64,000 nucleotides of DNA from Bacillus sp. SM2101 (GCF_018588585.1 NZ_JAEUFG010000014.1:48302-112301); one strand, 5' to 3'; shown: positions 35,949-45,325, counted from the first letter of the stretch. Numbers and translations are program-made. The notes: generated by a model from the letters alone, not told the origin.

Positions 35949-36983
35949 CTACCCTTTAATCTTGGTTTTTATTGTTTCCAATGGTGAAGTTAAGAATTTA
36001 GTGTATGATGCAAAAAAGTTTGATCCTAGGAAAGCTGTGACTATTAAAGCAAGCGTAAGGTTAACGATAAACTGTGTATCCAGATTCCAGTCGTTCATAA
36101 AGTTATTTTTTTTCCACATAAATACGAAGGCTGGATGAAATAGGTAGATTCCTAGTGAATGGTCGCCCCATTTTGTAAAGAAACATTTTTTGCCCTTAAT
36201 CACAATGAGTATTAGTATAGAAAGCCATGTAGATAATAGAAAGTGTGATAGTATTTTTGTTACATAGGTATCATTGTCTGACAAAAAACGTGATGTGCTA
36301 TAACTTCCTTTATAAAGCCATTCCAAGTTAGGCGTAAATTCAATAAAAAGAAACACACCCACCGCTGTAAGTAGCAATAAACCTTTTGCTATATTTGGAG
36401 ATAGGCTAGTATAAAGTTTCTTTAGCGCATTGTTAGACATAAAAAATCCAGCAAAGAAAAAAGGTGCAAATGTAATCGTACGCTGATAACTAAGTGTATA
36501 AGAAGAAAAATTAGGATAAAACTCTCTTGCAAAATTCACGAGGGGATCTGTGTATAGACGTGAAAAAAAGCTTATTAAAAGTATTAGGGTAAATAGAATT
36601 AGTTTACTAATATTGTTTGGGTTCAACTTTGCAATTATTCCCGCTAAGACATACCAAAAAGAAATACTAACGATATACCAAAGATGAAATCTTGGCTTCT
36701 CGTAGTTAAACCCTATCGTCTCGTACTCTCCAATGAAGTAGAAAAACAAGGTATATAATGTCTGAAAAATGATATATAACATTAAGAGATTGACAACTTT
36801 CTTCAATTGTATTCTTTTTGCTAAAAATCCACTTATGAACACAAAAAGTGGCATGTGAAACGCATAAATAAAAATAAAAGTTTGAAGATAATGCTCTTTA
36901 TTCAATTCTAAGAAATGTCCAAATACCACAAGGAAAATTAGTATACCTTTCGTATTACTTAACTTTATATCCTTATCAAACAA
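35949..36983 (-). CDS. Acyltransferase 3 family membrane protein
   Basis: A 344-residue integral membrane O-acyltransferase with ten or so spans. The family's N-terminal pattern is present: LSNTKGILIFLVVFGHFLEL (catalytic His in VFGHF), then AFHMPLFVFISGFLAKR. Later LGIYLFHPAFVFMWK has the conserved YLFH. Such enzymes transfer acetyl or succinyl groups to sugars of the envelope or polysaccharides. No polysaccharide cluster is nearby, so the acceptor is unknown. It is a single gene; GGGGGAGG lies before the ATG. Confidence 0.88.
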   Translation of the reverse strand: MFDKDIKLSNTKGILIFLVVFGHFLELNKEHYLQTFIFIYAFHMPLFVFISGFLAKRIQLKKVVNLLMLYIIFQTLYTLFFYFIGEYETIGFNYEKPRFHLWYIVSISFWYVLAGIIAKLNPNNISKLILFTLILLISFFSRLYTDPLVNFAREFYPNFSSYTLSYQRTITFAPFFFAGFFMSNNALKKLYTSLSPNIAKGLLLLTAVGVFLFIEFTPNLEWLYKGSYSTSRFLSDNDTYVTKILSHFLLSTWLSILILIVIKGKKCFFTKWGDHSLGIYLFHPAFVFMWKKNNFMNDWNLDTQFIVNLTLALIVTAFLGSNFFASYTKFLTSPLETIKTKIKG

Positions 36984-37567
36984 TTCAACCTCCCCCTAAT
37001 TGCCATGGATTTTATGTCTTTAAATATACCTGTCTTAAATGACTTTCCAGTGACTCGAATATGACAAATTAGTCACTTATGTTGAATCTGATATATTGTT
37101 TATAAAACTTAATCAGAAACGTGTTTTTCTTTTTCTTTATACTAAACAATGAAATTTAAGCAATAGCGAGACCTTTACGGGTTTATCGTGTTATTTAAAT
37201 AAGACAGACAGTTTTTATAACTTTTGTGACTAAAGGTTGTTGAGTAGTATGGTACGAGGATAAGGGAACTGCTTAACAGTGACAATTTGTGAAGTTAAGT
37301 GACATCTCGACATTTAGAGGAATTTAGGTTGTGATAAGTCATTAGTTGTTTTGTTATACAAAAAAGAGCTTTAGAGAAATATTGATTGTTAGAGGGGACA
37401 GTAGTGGGTGAAAGAATAATGTTAAAGATTATTAAAACAAGAATTGGGTTGACGGTTCAATAGTATTACTATTGCATGGTTACATTGTAATTTAATCGAA
37501 AAATTTAATATATACAGTTGGTAAAAAAAGTAAAAAATCCATTCAATTCAACAATACACAAGAAATA
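36984..37567. other. Intergenic, no gene seen
   Basis: About 600 bp of AT-rich DNA upstream of the acyltransferase. No ORF of note, no known repeat. Confidence 0.45.
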
Positions 37568-37596
37568 GGGGAAGCCCCTAAAATAGGAGTTTCCCC
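37568..37596 (-). terminator. Possible terminator of the YedK-like gene
   Basis: GGGGAA pairs with TTCCCC across an inner CCTA/TAGG stem. The T-run on the minus side is weak. Confidence 0.5.
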
Positions 37597-37643
37597 AGAA
37601 TCCATTTACAATTATCATTATGATGACTATTAAAAAAGCCTTC

Positions 37644-38318
37644 CTAGCATACTTGCTCAATTAAGTTAGGAGAGTTGTTCTTTGGCGAATTTACATCTGA
37701 TGACACTTCAAAAGCTTCCATAAGTTCCTGGTCAAAAGGTATTAACAACTTCTGAAGATAAGCTGTATCATTTATAGATGGATCTAACCAAATTTTTTCA
37801 TCATCTGGTTTTAGAATTACCGGCATCCGATTATGAATCGAGGACATTAGCTCGTTAGGTTCGGTTGTGATGACTGTGCACGAATAAATAGTATGCCCAT
37901 CTGGGGATTGCCAAGATTCCCATAATCCAGCCATTCCAAACGGTTCATCTGATTTAAGCTTAATACGCATAGGAATTTTGCGCTCTTGCGTCTTCTTCCA
38001 TTCATAGAAAGAATCAGCAATAACTAAACAGCGCTTCTTTTTATAAGCATTTCGAAAACTATTTTTATCAGCAAGTGTCTCAGCTCTAGCATTAATCATT
38101 TTATAACCGATTTTCATATCCTTTGCCCAACGAGGGATGAAGCCCCATCTAAGATATCCAAGTCGATTCTTTTCACCGTCGTTGATTACAGTTACGACAG
38201 AATGTGAAGGAGCAACATTATAATTAAAGCGGTATTCATCTTCTGTAAAAGCTGCTTTGATGTCAAAGCGGTCAATAATCTGATCAAATTGAGTGAAAAG
38301 AGCAAACCTACCACACAT
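37644..38318 (-). CDS. SOS response-associated peptidase (YedK/HMCES family)
   Basis: About 224 residues. Translation from the ATG at 38318 places the catalytic Cys at position 2 (M-C-G-R-F), as the family requires after Met removal. The ATG one codon earlier is too close to the AGGTGAT site. Conserved blocks: YNVAPSHSVVTV, RWGFIPRWAKD, INARAET, FYEWKK (active-site Glu) and HNRMPVIL (active-site His). YedK/HMCES forms a thiazolidine crosslink with abasic sites in single-stranded DNA and so protects them. Bacillus relatives include YoqW and YoaM. It is a single gene. Confidence 0.95.
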   Translation of the reverse strand: MCGRFALFTQFDQIIDRFDIKAAFTEDEYRFNYNVAPSHSVVTVINDGEKNRLGYLRWGFIPRWAKDMKIGYKMINARAETLADKNSFRNAYKKKRCLVIADSFYEWKKTQERKIPMRIKLKSDEPFGMAGLWESWQSPDGHTIYSCTVITTEPNELMSSIHNRMPVILKPDDEKIWLDPSINDTAYLQKLLIPFDQELMEAFEVSSDVNSPKNNSPNLIEQVC

Positions 38319-38556
38319 CATATCACCTACATAAAATTATTACGACGATTGTAGCAAATATTGTAAAAATAGGCAAATGAATCATCTAATAAAACGAATG
38401 TCAAAATTACTTGAATAGGAGATTTTTAATTCATTGAAGTCCAATATACTAATGAGTTGATAACTTGGATTGTTTTGTAAGAAATACACTTTAGGAGCTC
38501 TATAAAGGTGGAATAGATTATTTGAAAAATAGCAAATTAAATCATAGTTTAATAAA

Positions 38557-38742
38557 TTATCTACAATTCTTATATTTATTCGTTATCATGAGTTGATATT
38601 TATACAGCAAATCATCTAGACGTTGACTGAGGTATTTTGTTTCACAGTGATTCAACCCTTTTTGAATGCCAGATGTAATCATTTCTGATCTTAGTTCTTC
38701 GATTTGTTGTAATAGCTGTGATTCGCGCTGATTATTCATCAT
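38557..38742 (-). CDS. Spo0E family sporulation phosphatase
   Basis: A 61-residue, two-helix protein. The signature S-Q-x-L-D is LSQRLDDLLYKY at residues 38-49, preceded by a helix (LLQQIEELRSEMI). Spo0E-like proteins remove phosphate from Spo0A and so delay sporulation. The ATG at 38742 is the start, with GAGGTG about ten bases upstream; the frame is open to a TTG six codons earlier. Its presence supports a spore-forming host. Confidence 0.9.
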   Translation of the reverse strand: MMNNQRESQLLQQIEELRSEMITSGIQKGLNHCETKYLSQRLDDLLYKYQLMITNKYKNCR

Positions 38743-38849
38743 TGTATAAAAACACCTCAATAACTAAAATATGGATAAAGATAAGTAGACAATAATTATA
38801 TAGATTAATAGATAACATTTAAATAGATGTAACAAAATTGTAACGTGGT

Positions 38850-38980
38850 AAATGTTTACATTTAAAAGGAAGAGAGGCCATAAGCTGGGGAACTGCTGTT
38901 AAGCAATGAAAAATAGTCAGCTTTTGAGAAGAGGGCTGTGAGTTAGATGCCTTAATGGCAGCCGGGTAAATGTAACATTT
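38850..38980. ncRNA. Candidate structured element bounded by two palindromes
   Basis: AAATGTTTACATTT (38850-38863) and AAATGTAACATTT (38968-38980) can pair with each other, enclosing ~104 bases that are GC-richer than the surroundings. Inside, AAGCTG/CAGCTT encloses TGCT-GTTA-AGCA, and GGCTG/CAGCC encloses TGCC/GGCA. It is either a structured RNA upstream of the gene at 39126 or a small insertion flanked by operator-like palindromes. No known riboswitch consensus was matched. Confidence 0.35.
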
Positions 38981-39125
38981 AGAGGTGAATTAGCTATAAA
39001 TTGAGAAAGGTGATTTGTTTTAAAAACGGGAAAAAATGATGAAGTTATTTTTTTCATTCTTTTATCTATTGAACAACTATAGCACCTTCATTATAGTCGA
39101 ATTATCAGATTAAATATGAGGTGGC

Positions 39126-39704
39126 ATGCAAAAAGTGAATCAGACAAGGTATGAATCATTTAAGGCTTTAATGAATAACAATATGAAAAATTATGGACAA
39201 AAACTACTTATAAGTTTATTAGTGATCTCTGTAATAATTAACTACGTCCAATACAATAAGAATCAGGATCAAGATGATTTATTACGTGATTTTTACATGG
39301 AATATATCTCTGATATTTTTTCTATAAATAGAAGTTTTTCTTATCTTGAAAATTTAAATATAGAAGAATTGAAAGATGCTGAACGTTCTTATTCTCAAAT
39401 GTTGCAGTACATTTCTAAATTGGCACACAGTCATGAAATAAATGCATCGTTTGAAACAAAACTACTCATAGATAATGCTTACGGTCTAGTAAAAAAGTTA
39501 TATTCAAAAACTTAATCAGGAACACCCTTCACTGAAGAAGATTTGTTAGAAATTAAAGAAATAAACAAATATTTCGAACTTTTTTCTAAAGGAACCAACT
39601 ATGACATAAGAAATAAGTCCTTTAAGGAGCTTAAAAAAGAGCTATACAATAGAAATCATAGATTAATAGATGTAAGGTATGGCAAACCTCCAGCCAAAAA
39701 TTAA
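39126..39704 (+). pseudogene. Membrane-anchored protein gene with an in-frame stop
   Basis: The ATG frame gives 129 residues: a short N-terminus, one span (LLISLLVISVIINYVQYN) and a helical, charged exterior. It ends at TAA 39513-39515. The same frame then continues without break for 62 codons of good coding character (SGTPFTEEDLLEIKEINKY, SFKELKKELYNRNHRL) to TAA at 39702-39704, with a terminator next. A single nonsense mutation in a ~192-residue gene is the simplest reading. The short product may still be made. Family unknown. Confidence 0.6.
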
Positions 39705-39736
39705 AGTTTGCTTAGTACATATTAACACACTGCCTA

Positions 39737-39775
39737 AATACACCCCGTCTTAATTATGTGACGGGTGCATTTTTG
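39737..39775 (+). terminator. Terminator of the gene at 39126-39704
   Basis: CACCCCGTC pairs with GACGGGTG, flanked by A and followed by CATTTTTG. Its position supports 39704 as the true gene end. Confidence 0.7.
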
Positions 39776-39868
39776 ATGGAACCTTTTTTATTTATCATTG
39801 TATAATTGTTTAAAGCTAATGTTTAAAATAAAACCACTAGTGAAAACTTTTAAAGGGAGGTTACGCAT

Positions 39869-40180
39869 ATTTCTATAAAACAATATTTATATAAGCTCAG
39901 CTTAAAACCTGCTCTATTAGACGAAGAGAATTGGACTGATAGAGAACATCATATTATACAACAACATTTCGACATGTTACAGCGGTTACTTGAAGAAGGA
40001 AAGATGTTATTAGCAGGGAGAACTCTTAATATGGATTCATCGGGTTTTGGCATTGTCATCTTAGAGGTAGCATCGGAGGATGAAGCGAAAAAAATTATGC
40101 AAGACGACCCTGCTGTTAAGGAAAAAATAATGACTGCAGAGCTGTTTCCATATCGAGTCGCCTTATATAGAAATAAATAA
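39869..40180 (+). CDS. YciI-like protein with no standard start codon
   Basis: About 103 residues of the YciI fold: IKQYLYKLSLKPALLDEENW, HHIIQQHFDMLQRLLEEGK, LAGRTLNMDSSGFGIVILEV and IMTAELFPYRVALY. It is complete by family standards from ISIKQYLYKL on. A strong AAAGGGAGG lies eight bases before the aligned first codon, but that codon is ATT. No ATG, GTG or TTG occurs in frame before residue 36. Either ATT is used (rare, as in infC) or the initiator has mutated. Enzymatic role unknown; the family has a conserved His/Asp site. Confidence 0.7.
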   Translation: MSIKQYLYKLSLKPALLDEENWTDREHHIIQQHFDMLQRLLEEGKMLLAGRTLNMDSSGFGIVILEVASEDEAKKIMQDDPAVKEKIMTAELFPYRVALYRNK

Positions 40181-40368
40181 ACAACTTTATGACGATGAAA
40201 ACAAATCATTCCTATTGTTCAAACAATCTACTTTTCAAAACAAGCACTATAAAAAAGTAATAGGATAATCATAGAAATCTTTATAAGTAGTTGTTACACA
40301 TATGATGATTGTAATTTGTCAATCATTTTACAACATATGTGTGCATAAACTGAATCATCATTAATAAA

Positions 40369-40526
40369 GGCTTTTGTCGTAAACTTTGTTGCTAATTTTA
40401 ATGAAAGTGGACTGTATGATGCGTTATAAGAAGAGCTCATTAATTGTAAAATAAGATGCCACAAACGCTAGATGTATACGTGCTTATATCTTATAACGTT
40501 ATGCAACAATCAATGTGAAAACAGCC
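40369..40526 (+). mobile_element. MITE-like repeat, copy R4
   Basis: About 158 bp, same orientation as R2. Left end GGCTTTTGTCGTAAACTTTG, right end AACAATCAATGTGAAAACAG plus CC. It ends 20 bp before the HXXEE pseudogene and may supply or disturb its promoter. Confidence 0.65.
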
Positions 40527-40545
40527 TAAGTAAAAAGGGGGAAAT

Positions 40546-40962
40546 ATGGATCTAGAGTTATCTAATGCTATATGGTTATTCGTTGTAATATTTATGCTCC
40601 ATGATTTTGAGGAGATTATTACAGTTGAACAATGGGCGAATAAATATCAACATAAAGTAACTGGGAATAATATTTGGATCAAAAAAAAGATATAACAATT
40701 TTGGAACTTAAACTCTAATAGTTTTGCAAAGAGAGATGTCATTATTTTCATCATTATGTGTAGTATTACATTTATCAAAATTCAGTTTTTACATGGCTCA
40801 TGGAGCTCAATTTTGTATTTGTCATTTATAGTTTTTGTCTTAATACATAACATTGTCCATGTTTTGCAAACGTTGGTACTAAGAGCATATACCCCAGGTT
40901 TATATACAGCAATCTTTCTAGTAACCCCTTATATTATTTACCTACTAAGTCGTTTGTTATAG
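40546..40962 (+). pseudogene. HXXEE-domain membrane protein with an in-frame stop
   Basis: ATG at 40546, after AAGGGGGAA, opens ELSNAIWLFVVIFMLHDFEE; H-D-F-E-E is the signature of the HXXEE family. The frame stops at TAA 40693-40695 after KKKI, right beside an A-run. The same frame then continues for 89 codons with three hydrophobic segments (VIIFIIMCSITFIKIQFL, ILYLSFIVFVLIHNIVHVL, YTAIFLVTPYIIYLLSRLL) to 40962. The total, 138 residues, is near family size. A nonsense mutation is inferred. Function of the family is unknown. Confidence 0.7.
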
Positions 40963-41415
40963 AACGTTTTTTATACTCCTTGAACAAGCATACTTTATTC
41001 GAACGTACGTTTTGTTATATTCTTTTTTAAAACAAGAACTACATTTTTGTAATACCAACATTAAAGTGATTATTTCCTAGTGATGAGAAAATAATAATAG
41101 AAAAATGTGCAAAACTTAAAACCTAAATTTCTTATTTTCTATATTAAGAAATTAGGTTTTTTATTTTTATCATCATCTTAAAGAGATAACCCCTGACCAT
41201 CATTAATATTAGTTAATAAAGTATTAAACAACCCCAAAAGTTGTATGACTTGTTTCACTATTAAAAACACATTGAACTTTAAAGAAAATACTTAAGAAGG
41301 AATTGAAATTTCCTTTATACAGGAGATTTACAATAATTTTTTCGTGGTTAACACTATAAAAAACGTGGTAATATTAATATGTGAGTGTAATGTATTCTAA
41401 CATCCAGAAAGGACG
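40963..41415. other. Intergenic with one terminator
   Basis: Contains the terminator at 41117. The remainder includes the promoter region of the PLD-type exoprotein. No gene seen. Confidence 0.45.
41117..41168 (+). terminator. Strong terminator
   Basis: AAAACCTAAATTTCTTA pairs with TAAGAAATT-AGGTTTT, followed by TTATTTTT. Confidence 0.85.
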
Positions 41416-43374
41416 ATGAGGGGAATGGATAGGCTAATAAAGAAATTATTAATTGTTACATTAATCTTCGCTATAGTTTCACCTTCTTTTCAAACAGGAT
41501 TTGCAGCTACACAAGGGGAAGTAGTAATAAACGAAATAGCTTGGATGGGCACCAATGTAAGCAGTAATGACGAATGGGTTGAATTATACAATAACACAAA
41601 CACAACGATATCAATTGACGGTTGGACATTGAGTTCGACTGATGGTACACCTACAATACATTTAAATGGAGATATTTCACCTAATGGATATTTCCTTTTA
41701 GAGAGAACAGATGATAGTACAGTTTCAAGTGTTGTGGCTGATATTGTTTATACAGGAGCTCTAAGCAATACAAGTGAAATTTTAGAATTAAGAGATGACC
41801 AAAATAACTTAATAGACTTAGTAGATAATTGGTATGCTGGAGATAGTAGTACAAAGGCTACGATGGAAAGAGTTGATTCAACCGTTAGCTCAATTGCTTC
41901 AAATTGGAAGAGCTCTACTACGGCTTATAATGAAGGTTTAGGAACACCAAAGCAAAAGAACTCTATTGAAACAACTGAACCATCAGGTTGTAATACTACT
42001 GATGAGCAATTAAACAATGTTTCTAATGAGATAGGTGCTATTAATGTATATTTCAATAAATGTGCAAATGTAGAAGATGCAATTACTGGAAATCTAGCAA
42101 ACTACAATGTTAATTTAGAAAACAGGTTGATTCAACGCTTAAATGAGGCTACAACGAGCATAGATATGGCAGCCTATGAAATTAATTTACCTAGAATTGT
42201 AGATGCTTTAATTGGGAAAGCTGCTGAAGGAGTAGAGATTAGGTTTATTGCAGACGCTAAAGATAGTGATGACCCGAACAACTTAGAACGTTTTCAAACA
42301 ATGAGGTTGTATGTAGAGAAAATGGTTAGAGGACTAGATGGAGTAATTGGTACACCAGATGATATACGTGTATTCTCAGATTCACCAATGTTTGTTGTTG
42401 AGGATCTAGTCAAGCGAGCTGAATTTGGTTTACCTTCTGATTTTACCGACTTTCCGGAAGTAACAGTTCAAGTTGGAAATACAAATGAAACTGGCTATTT
42501 ATTCGTAGAAGCTGAACAAAAAGATATTAACTCATACTACTCTCCTAATACTCAAATGCACAACAAATTTGCAGTAGTGGATGATAGTTGGGTGTATACA
42601 GGCAGTTGGAATTATACTGTTACCGGTTTGTATGGTACGGAGGAAAATATGCAAAATGGAATCTTAGATGGAAATCAACAACATGTAGTTGAAGTGAATA
42701 GTCCAGAACTGGCAAGTATCTATGAAGTTGAATTTAATGAAATGTGGGGGAGTACTTCACTTATCCCAGATCCGGTAAATGCTAATTTTAATACTCGGAA
42801 AGCGGATAATACTTCCCATAGTGTGAATATAAATGGAAAAACGATAGAAGTCTATTTTTCATCTGGTGATAATGCATTAGGTCGCGTTCAAAATATTATT
42901 AAGAACGAGGCAGATCACAGTGCCTACTTTACAATTTTTGCTTGGAGTGACCAATCTATTCTAGATGAACTGAAATATAAATGGGAAGGTTCTTATACTG
43001 ATTTAGTTGGTTCATTAACCGGGTTCGATGTGAAAGGCGTCTTTGATTCGAGTTATTGGAATCAGTGGTGGTCAGCAAGTGTCGATATGACAGGTAGAAC
43101 TGCAACACAGTCAAGTGTCGGAAATCCAAATACACGTTGGGCAAACCCTGCACCAGTGTATCAAGACAATGAATCTAGAAAACTACACAGTAAAACAATG
43201 TTGATTGATGCCAATTCTACAAGTGATCCTACTGTGATAATTGGTTCAACTAACTGGAGTGAGAATGGTAATAACGTGAATGATGAGAATATGCTTATTA
43301 TTCACGACGAAGCGATTGTAAATCAATTTCTTCAAGAATTCAATGCGCGCTACGAAAATGCGAGTGGATTTTAG
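41416..43374 (+). CDS. Secreted lamin-tail / phospholipase D-like protein
   Basis: A 652-residue exported protein. The signal peptide ends near GFAAT. Residues ~33-140 are a lamin-tail domain (VVINEIAWMGTNVSSNDEWV, ISIDGWTLSSTDGTP). The remaining ~450 residues are a PLD-type domain with two HKD half-motifs: HNKFAVVDD at 382, followed by YTGSWNYT, and HSKTMLID at 591, followed by IIGSTNWSENGNN. Both His-Lys-Asp sets are intact, so phosphodiesterase activity on phospholipid or nucleic acid is plausible. Lamin-tail domains are found on many secreted nucleases. The start is uncertain: ATG 41416 and ATG 41425 both lie very close to purine-rich sites. Confidence 0.88.
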   Translation: MRGMDRLIKKLLIVTLIFAIVSPSFQTGFAATQGEVVINEIAWMGTNVSSNDEWVELYNNTNTTISIDGWTLSSTDGTPTIHLNGDISPNGYFLLERTDDSTVSSVVADIVYTGALSNTSEILELRDDQNNLIDLVDNWYAGDSSTKATMERVDSTVSSIASNWKSSTTAYNEGLGTPKQKNSIETTEPSGCNTTDEQLNNVSNEIGAINVYFNKCANVEDAITGNLANYNVNLENRLIQRLNEATTSIDMAAYEINLPRIVDALIGKAAEGVEIRFIADAKDSDDPNNLERFQTMRLYVEKMVRGLDGVIGTPDDIRVFSDSPMFVVEDLVKRAEFGLPSDFTDFPEVTVQVGNTNETGYLFVEAEQKDINSYYSPNTQMHNKFAVVDDSWVYTGSWNYTVTGLYGTEENMQNGILDGNQQHVVEVNSPELASIYEVEFNEMWGSTSLIPDPVNANFNTRKADNTSHSVNINGKTIEVYFSSGDNALGRVQNIIKNEADHSAYFTIFAWSDQSILDELKYKWEGSYTDLVGSLTGFDVKGVFDSSYWNQWWSASVDMTGRTATQSSVGNPNTRWANPAPVYQDNESRKLHSKTMLIDANSTSDPTVIIGSTNWSENGNNVNDENMLIIHDEAIVNQFLQEFNARYENASGF

Positions 43375-43380
43375 CTTATA

Positions 43381-43468
43381 AGCCTCGTTTCGTAAACAAT
43401 GTTGCTAGATTATTTATGATTTTCATCGTCTTAGTAGAAAAGTTGAGTTTCTTAGTAGCTAAAACAGT
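43381..43468 (+). mobile_element. Deleted MITE-like repeat, copy R5
   Basis: It starts AGCCTCGTTTCGTAAACAAT, like the family's left end, but is only ~88 bp and ends AGCTAAAACAG. An internal deletion is likely. It lies seven bases after the PLD gene's stop codon. Confidence 0.5.
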
Positions 43469-43477
43469 TAATAGATA

Positions 43478-43537
43478 AAGTTTAATTGCCCTTGTAGAAG
43501 ATAAGAAATTTTTATCTACTATAAGGGTATTCAATTA
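43478..43537 (+). terminator. Long hairpin after the PLD gene
   Basis: TTGCCCTTGTAGAAGATAA folds against TTATCTACTATAAGGGTATT with small mismatches. No U-run follows, so termination is uncertain. Confidence 0.45.
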
Positions 43538-43781
43538 TATATGATCAAAGGGAAACTATTTACAAATAATTATCATATCAATGTCATTATTTTATTTACG
43601 TTACATGTAATCTACATATGAACTTGTTGAGGTAGGCTACCTAAATAAAAAGTACGGTCTTTGGAACTAAACATAAAATTGCGGTTAACATATATGCATC
43701 TTGCTATTTCAATTTTCTAGGTAATGAAATTCAAATATTTTCATATGACTTTACAATTAATTTAATTAGGAGGACATCGCT

Positions 43782-44474
43782 ATGATAGGTATTTTAGGAG
43801 GGATGGGACCAAAATCTACTGCCCCCTTCATTGACAATGTGGTTGACCAGTGCCAAAAGATATATGGGGCGACAAACGATGTTGATTTTCCTCACATGAT
43901 GATCTATTCGTGTCCAACGCCATTCTATATTGATAGACCTATTAATCATGAGGAAATGGCAAATGCTATTATTAATGGTGCAAAAAAACTAGAAACTACT
44001 GGAGTAGATTTTATTGCAATGCCTTGTAATACAGCACATCTTTATTTTAACAAGTTGAAAGAATCAATTTCAGTACCCATACTTAACATGGTTGATGAGA
44101 CTATTAATGAAATACCCAATAACACAAGGAAAGTAGCGCTGTTAGCTACAGATCCCACAATTCAATCTGGTTTATATCAGCAGACTTTTTCTCAAAATGA
44201 TGTTGAGTATGTTCATAAAAACAGTTGGCAAACATGTGTAAATCAAATTATTTCAGCTGTGAAATCAGGTGAAATGATTGATGGAGCTCGATTGTGGAGT
44301 AAATTATGTTGCGAAATGAATGAGGCTGTAGATACAGCAATCCTAGCATGTACAGACTTAAACATAGTGTCGCACCATATACCAGACAATACCAATATTA
44401 CTATTGTGGATTCATCAGATTGTCTAGCTCGTGCTGTTGTAAACAAATATTTATCATTTTCAAAGCATACGTAA
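43782..44474 (+). CDS. Aspartate/glutamate racemase family protein
   Basis: A 230-residue PLP-independent racemase. It opens IGILGGMGPKSTAPFIDNVV. The two catalytic Cys are in MPCNTAH (about residue 88) and ILACTDL (about 187), one per half, as in the RacX/YgeA group. It interconverts L- and D-amino acids such as Asp, Glu or others; D-amino acids go to the wall, or are released as signals. AGGAGG precedes the ATG closely. It is a single gene, so its metabolic partner is not evident. Confidence 0.92.
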   Translation: MIGILGGMGPKSTAPFIDNVVDQCQKIYGATNDVDFPHMMIYSCPTPFYIDRPINHEEMANAIINGAKKLETTGVDFIAMPCNTAHLYFNKLKESISVPILNMVDETINEIPNNTRKVALLATDPTIQSGLYQQTFSQNDVEYVHKNSWQTCVNQIISAVKSGEMIDGARLWSKLCCEMNEAVDTAILACTDLNIVSHHIPDNTNITIVDSSDCLARAVVNKYLSFSKHT

Positions 44475-44621
44475 AAAATACCTATTTATAATAGAGGAAA
44501 AAGCGACGCAAGCATTAAAAAAATCTGTTTTGTCATGACAATTGCAACAAGCTATCCTTCTAGACCTAATTAAAAGAGCAGAGTATAGTATTTACTATGT
44601 AAGTTATTCATGAATTGCAAA

Positions 44622-44745
44622 GGCTTGCCGTTATTTTTTTGAAATGGACAGTAAGATGGGTTTTTGCTCGAAACCAAAAAATTATTAAAGGGGTAAACGT
44701 GCTTATGTCTTAGTACAAAAAGCAACAATTAGGACGAAAACAGCC
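44622..44745 (+). mobile_element. Diverged MITE-like repeat, copy R6
   Basis: The right end AGCAACAATTAGGACGAAAA plus CAGCC matches the family well. The left end (AAGGCTTGCCGTTATT) is shortened. It lies 35 bp before the next GNAT gene. Confidence 0.5.
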
Positions 44746-44779
44746 AAATTAAAATAAACATAAATATTAGAGGTAATAT

Positions 44780-45325
44780 ATGATTTTGAAAACGGTAGAT
44801 GAAAGAGTATATTTGAAGTTAATAGAAATGAAGGATGCTGAAAAGATTTTTAAGTTAACTCATAACTCAAGAAATTATTTACGAAAGTGGCTACCTTGGG
44901 TCGACACTACTACGGGAATTGAGGACACAAAAGCATTTATTCGGGCATGCATAAGTAAATATGATGAAGATAAACATATGATAATGATGGTTATATTGTA
45001 TAAAGACGATGTCGTTGGAGTAGCTGGTTATAATCAAATCGATTGGCTTAATAAAACAGCATATATCGGTTATTGGTTAGCCGAAGAATGCCAGGGATTC
45101 GGCATAATGACAAAGGTAGTTAAAGCATTAACAAATTACGCTTTTACAGAAGCTGAACTAAAAAAGGTTGCAATTAGACCAGCTGAAAATAACGAAAAAA
45201 GTAGAGCAATTCCAGAAAGATTAGGGTTTATAGAGGAGTGTAGAGTTAGTGATGCAGATTGGATTTATGATCATTCTATAGATCATATAGTTTATAGTAT
45301 AACGAAAAAAAGCTTGAATAATTAA
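44780..45325 (+). CDS. GNAT acetyltransferase, RimL-like
   Basis: A 181-residue GNAT close to ribosomal-protein-serine acetyltransferases. It starts KTVDERVYLKLIEMKDAEKI and has SRNYLRKWLPWVD, AGYNQIDWLNKTAYIGYWL, the acetyl-CoA loop CQGFGIMTKVVKAL and IRPAENNEKSRAIPERLGF. W-L-P-W-V is typical of this subgroup (YdaF/RimL). AGAGGTAA precedes the ATG. It is a single gene. The target is unknown, perhaps a protein N-terminus. Confidence 0.9.
   Translation: MILKTVDERVYLKLIEMKDAEKIFKLTHNSRNYLRKWLPWVDTTTGIEDTKAFIRACISKYDEDKHMIMMVILYKDDVVGVAGYNQIDWLNKTAYIGYWLAEECQGFGIMTKVVKALTNYAFTEAELKKVAIRPAENNEKSRAIPERLGFIEECRVSDADWIYDHSIDHIVYSITKKSLNN

Noticed and set aside
38866..38970. Possible cyclic-di-GMP or other riboswitch (ends GGCAGCCGGGT)
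   Set aside because: Only the tail resembles the class; the conserved internal loops and GCACAGGGCAAACC-type segment are missing.
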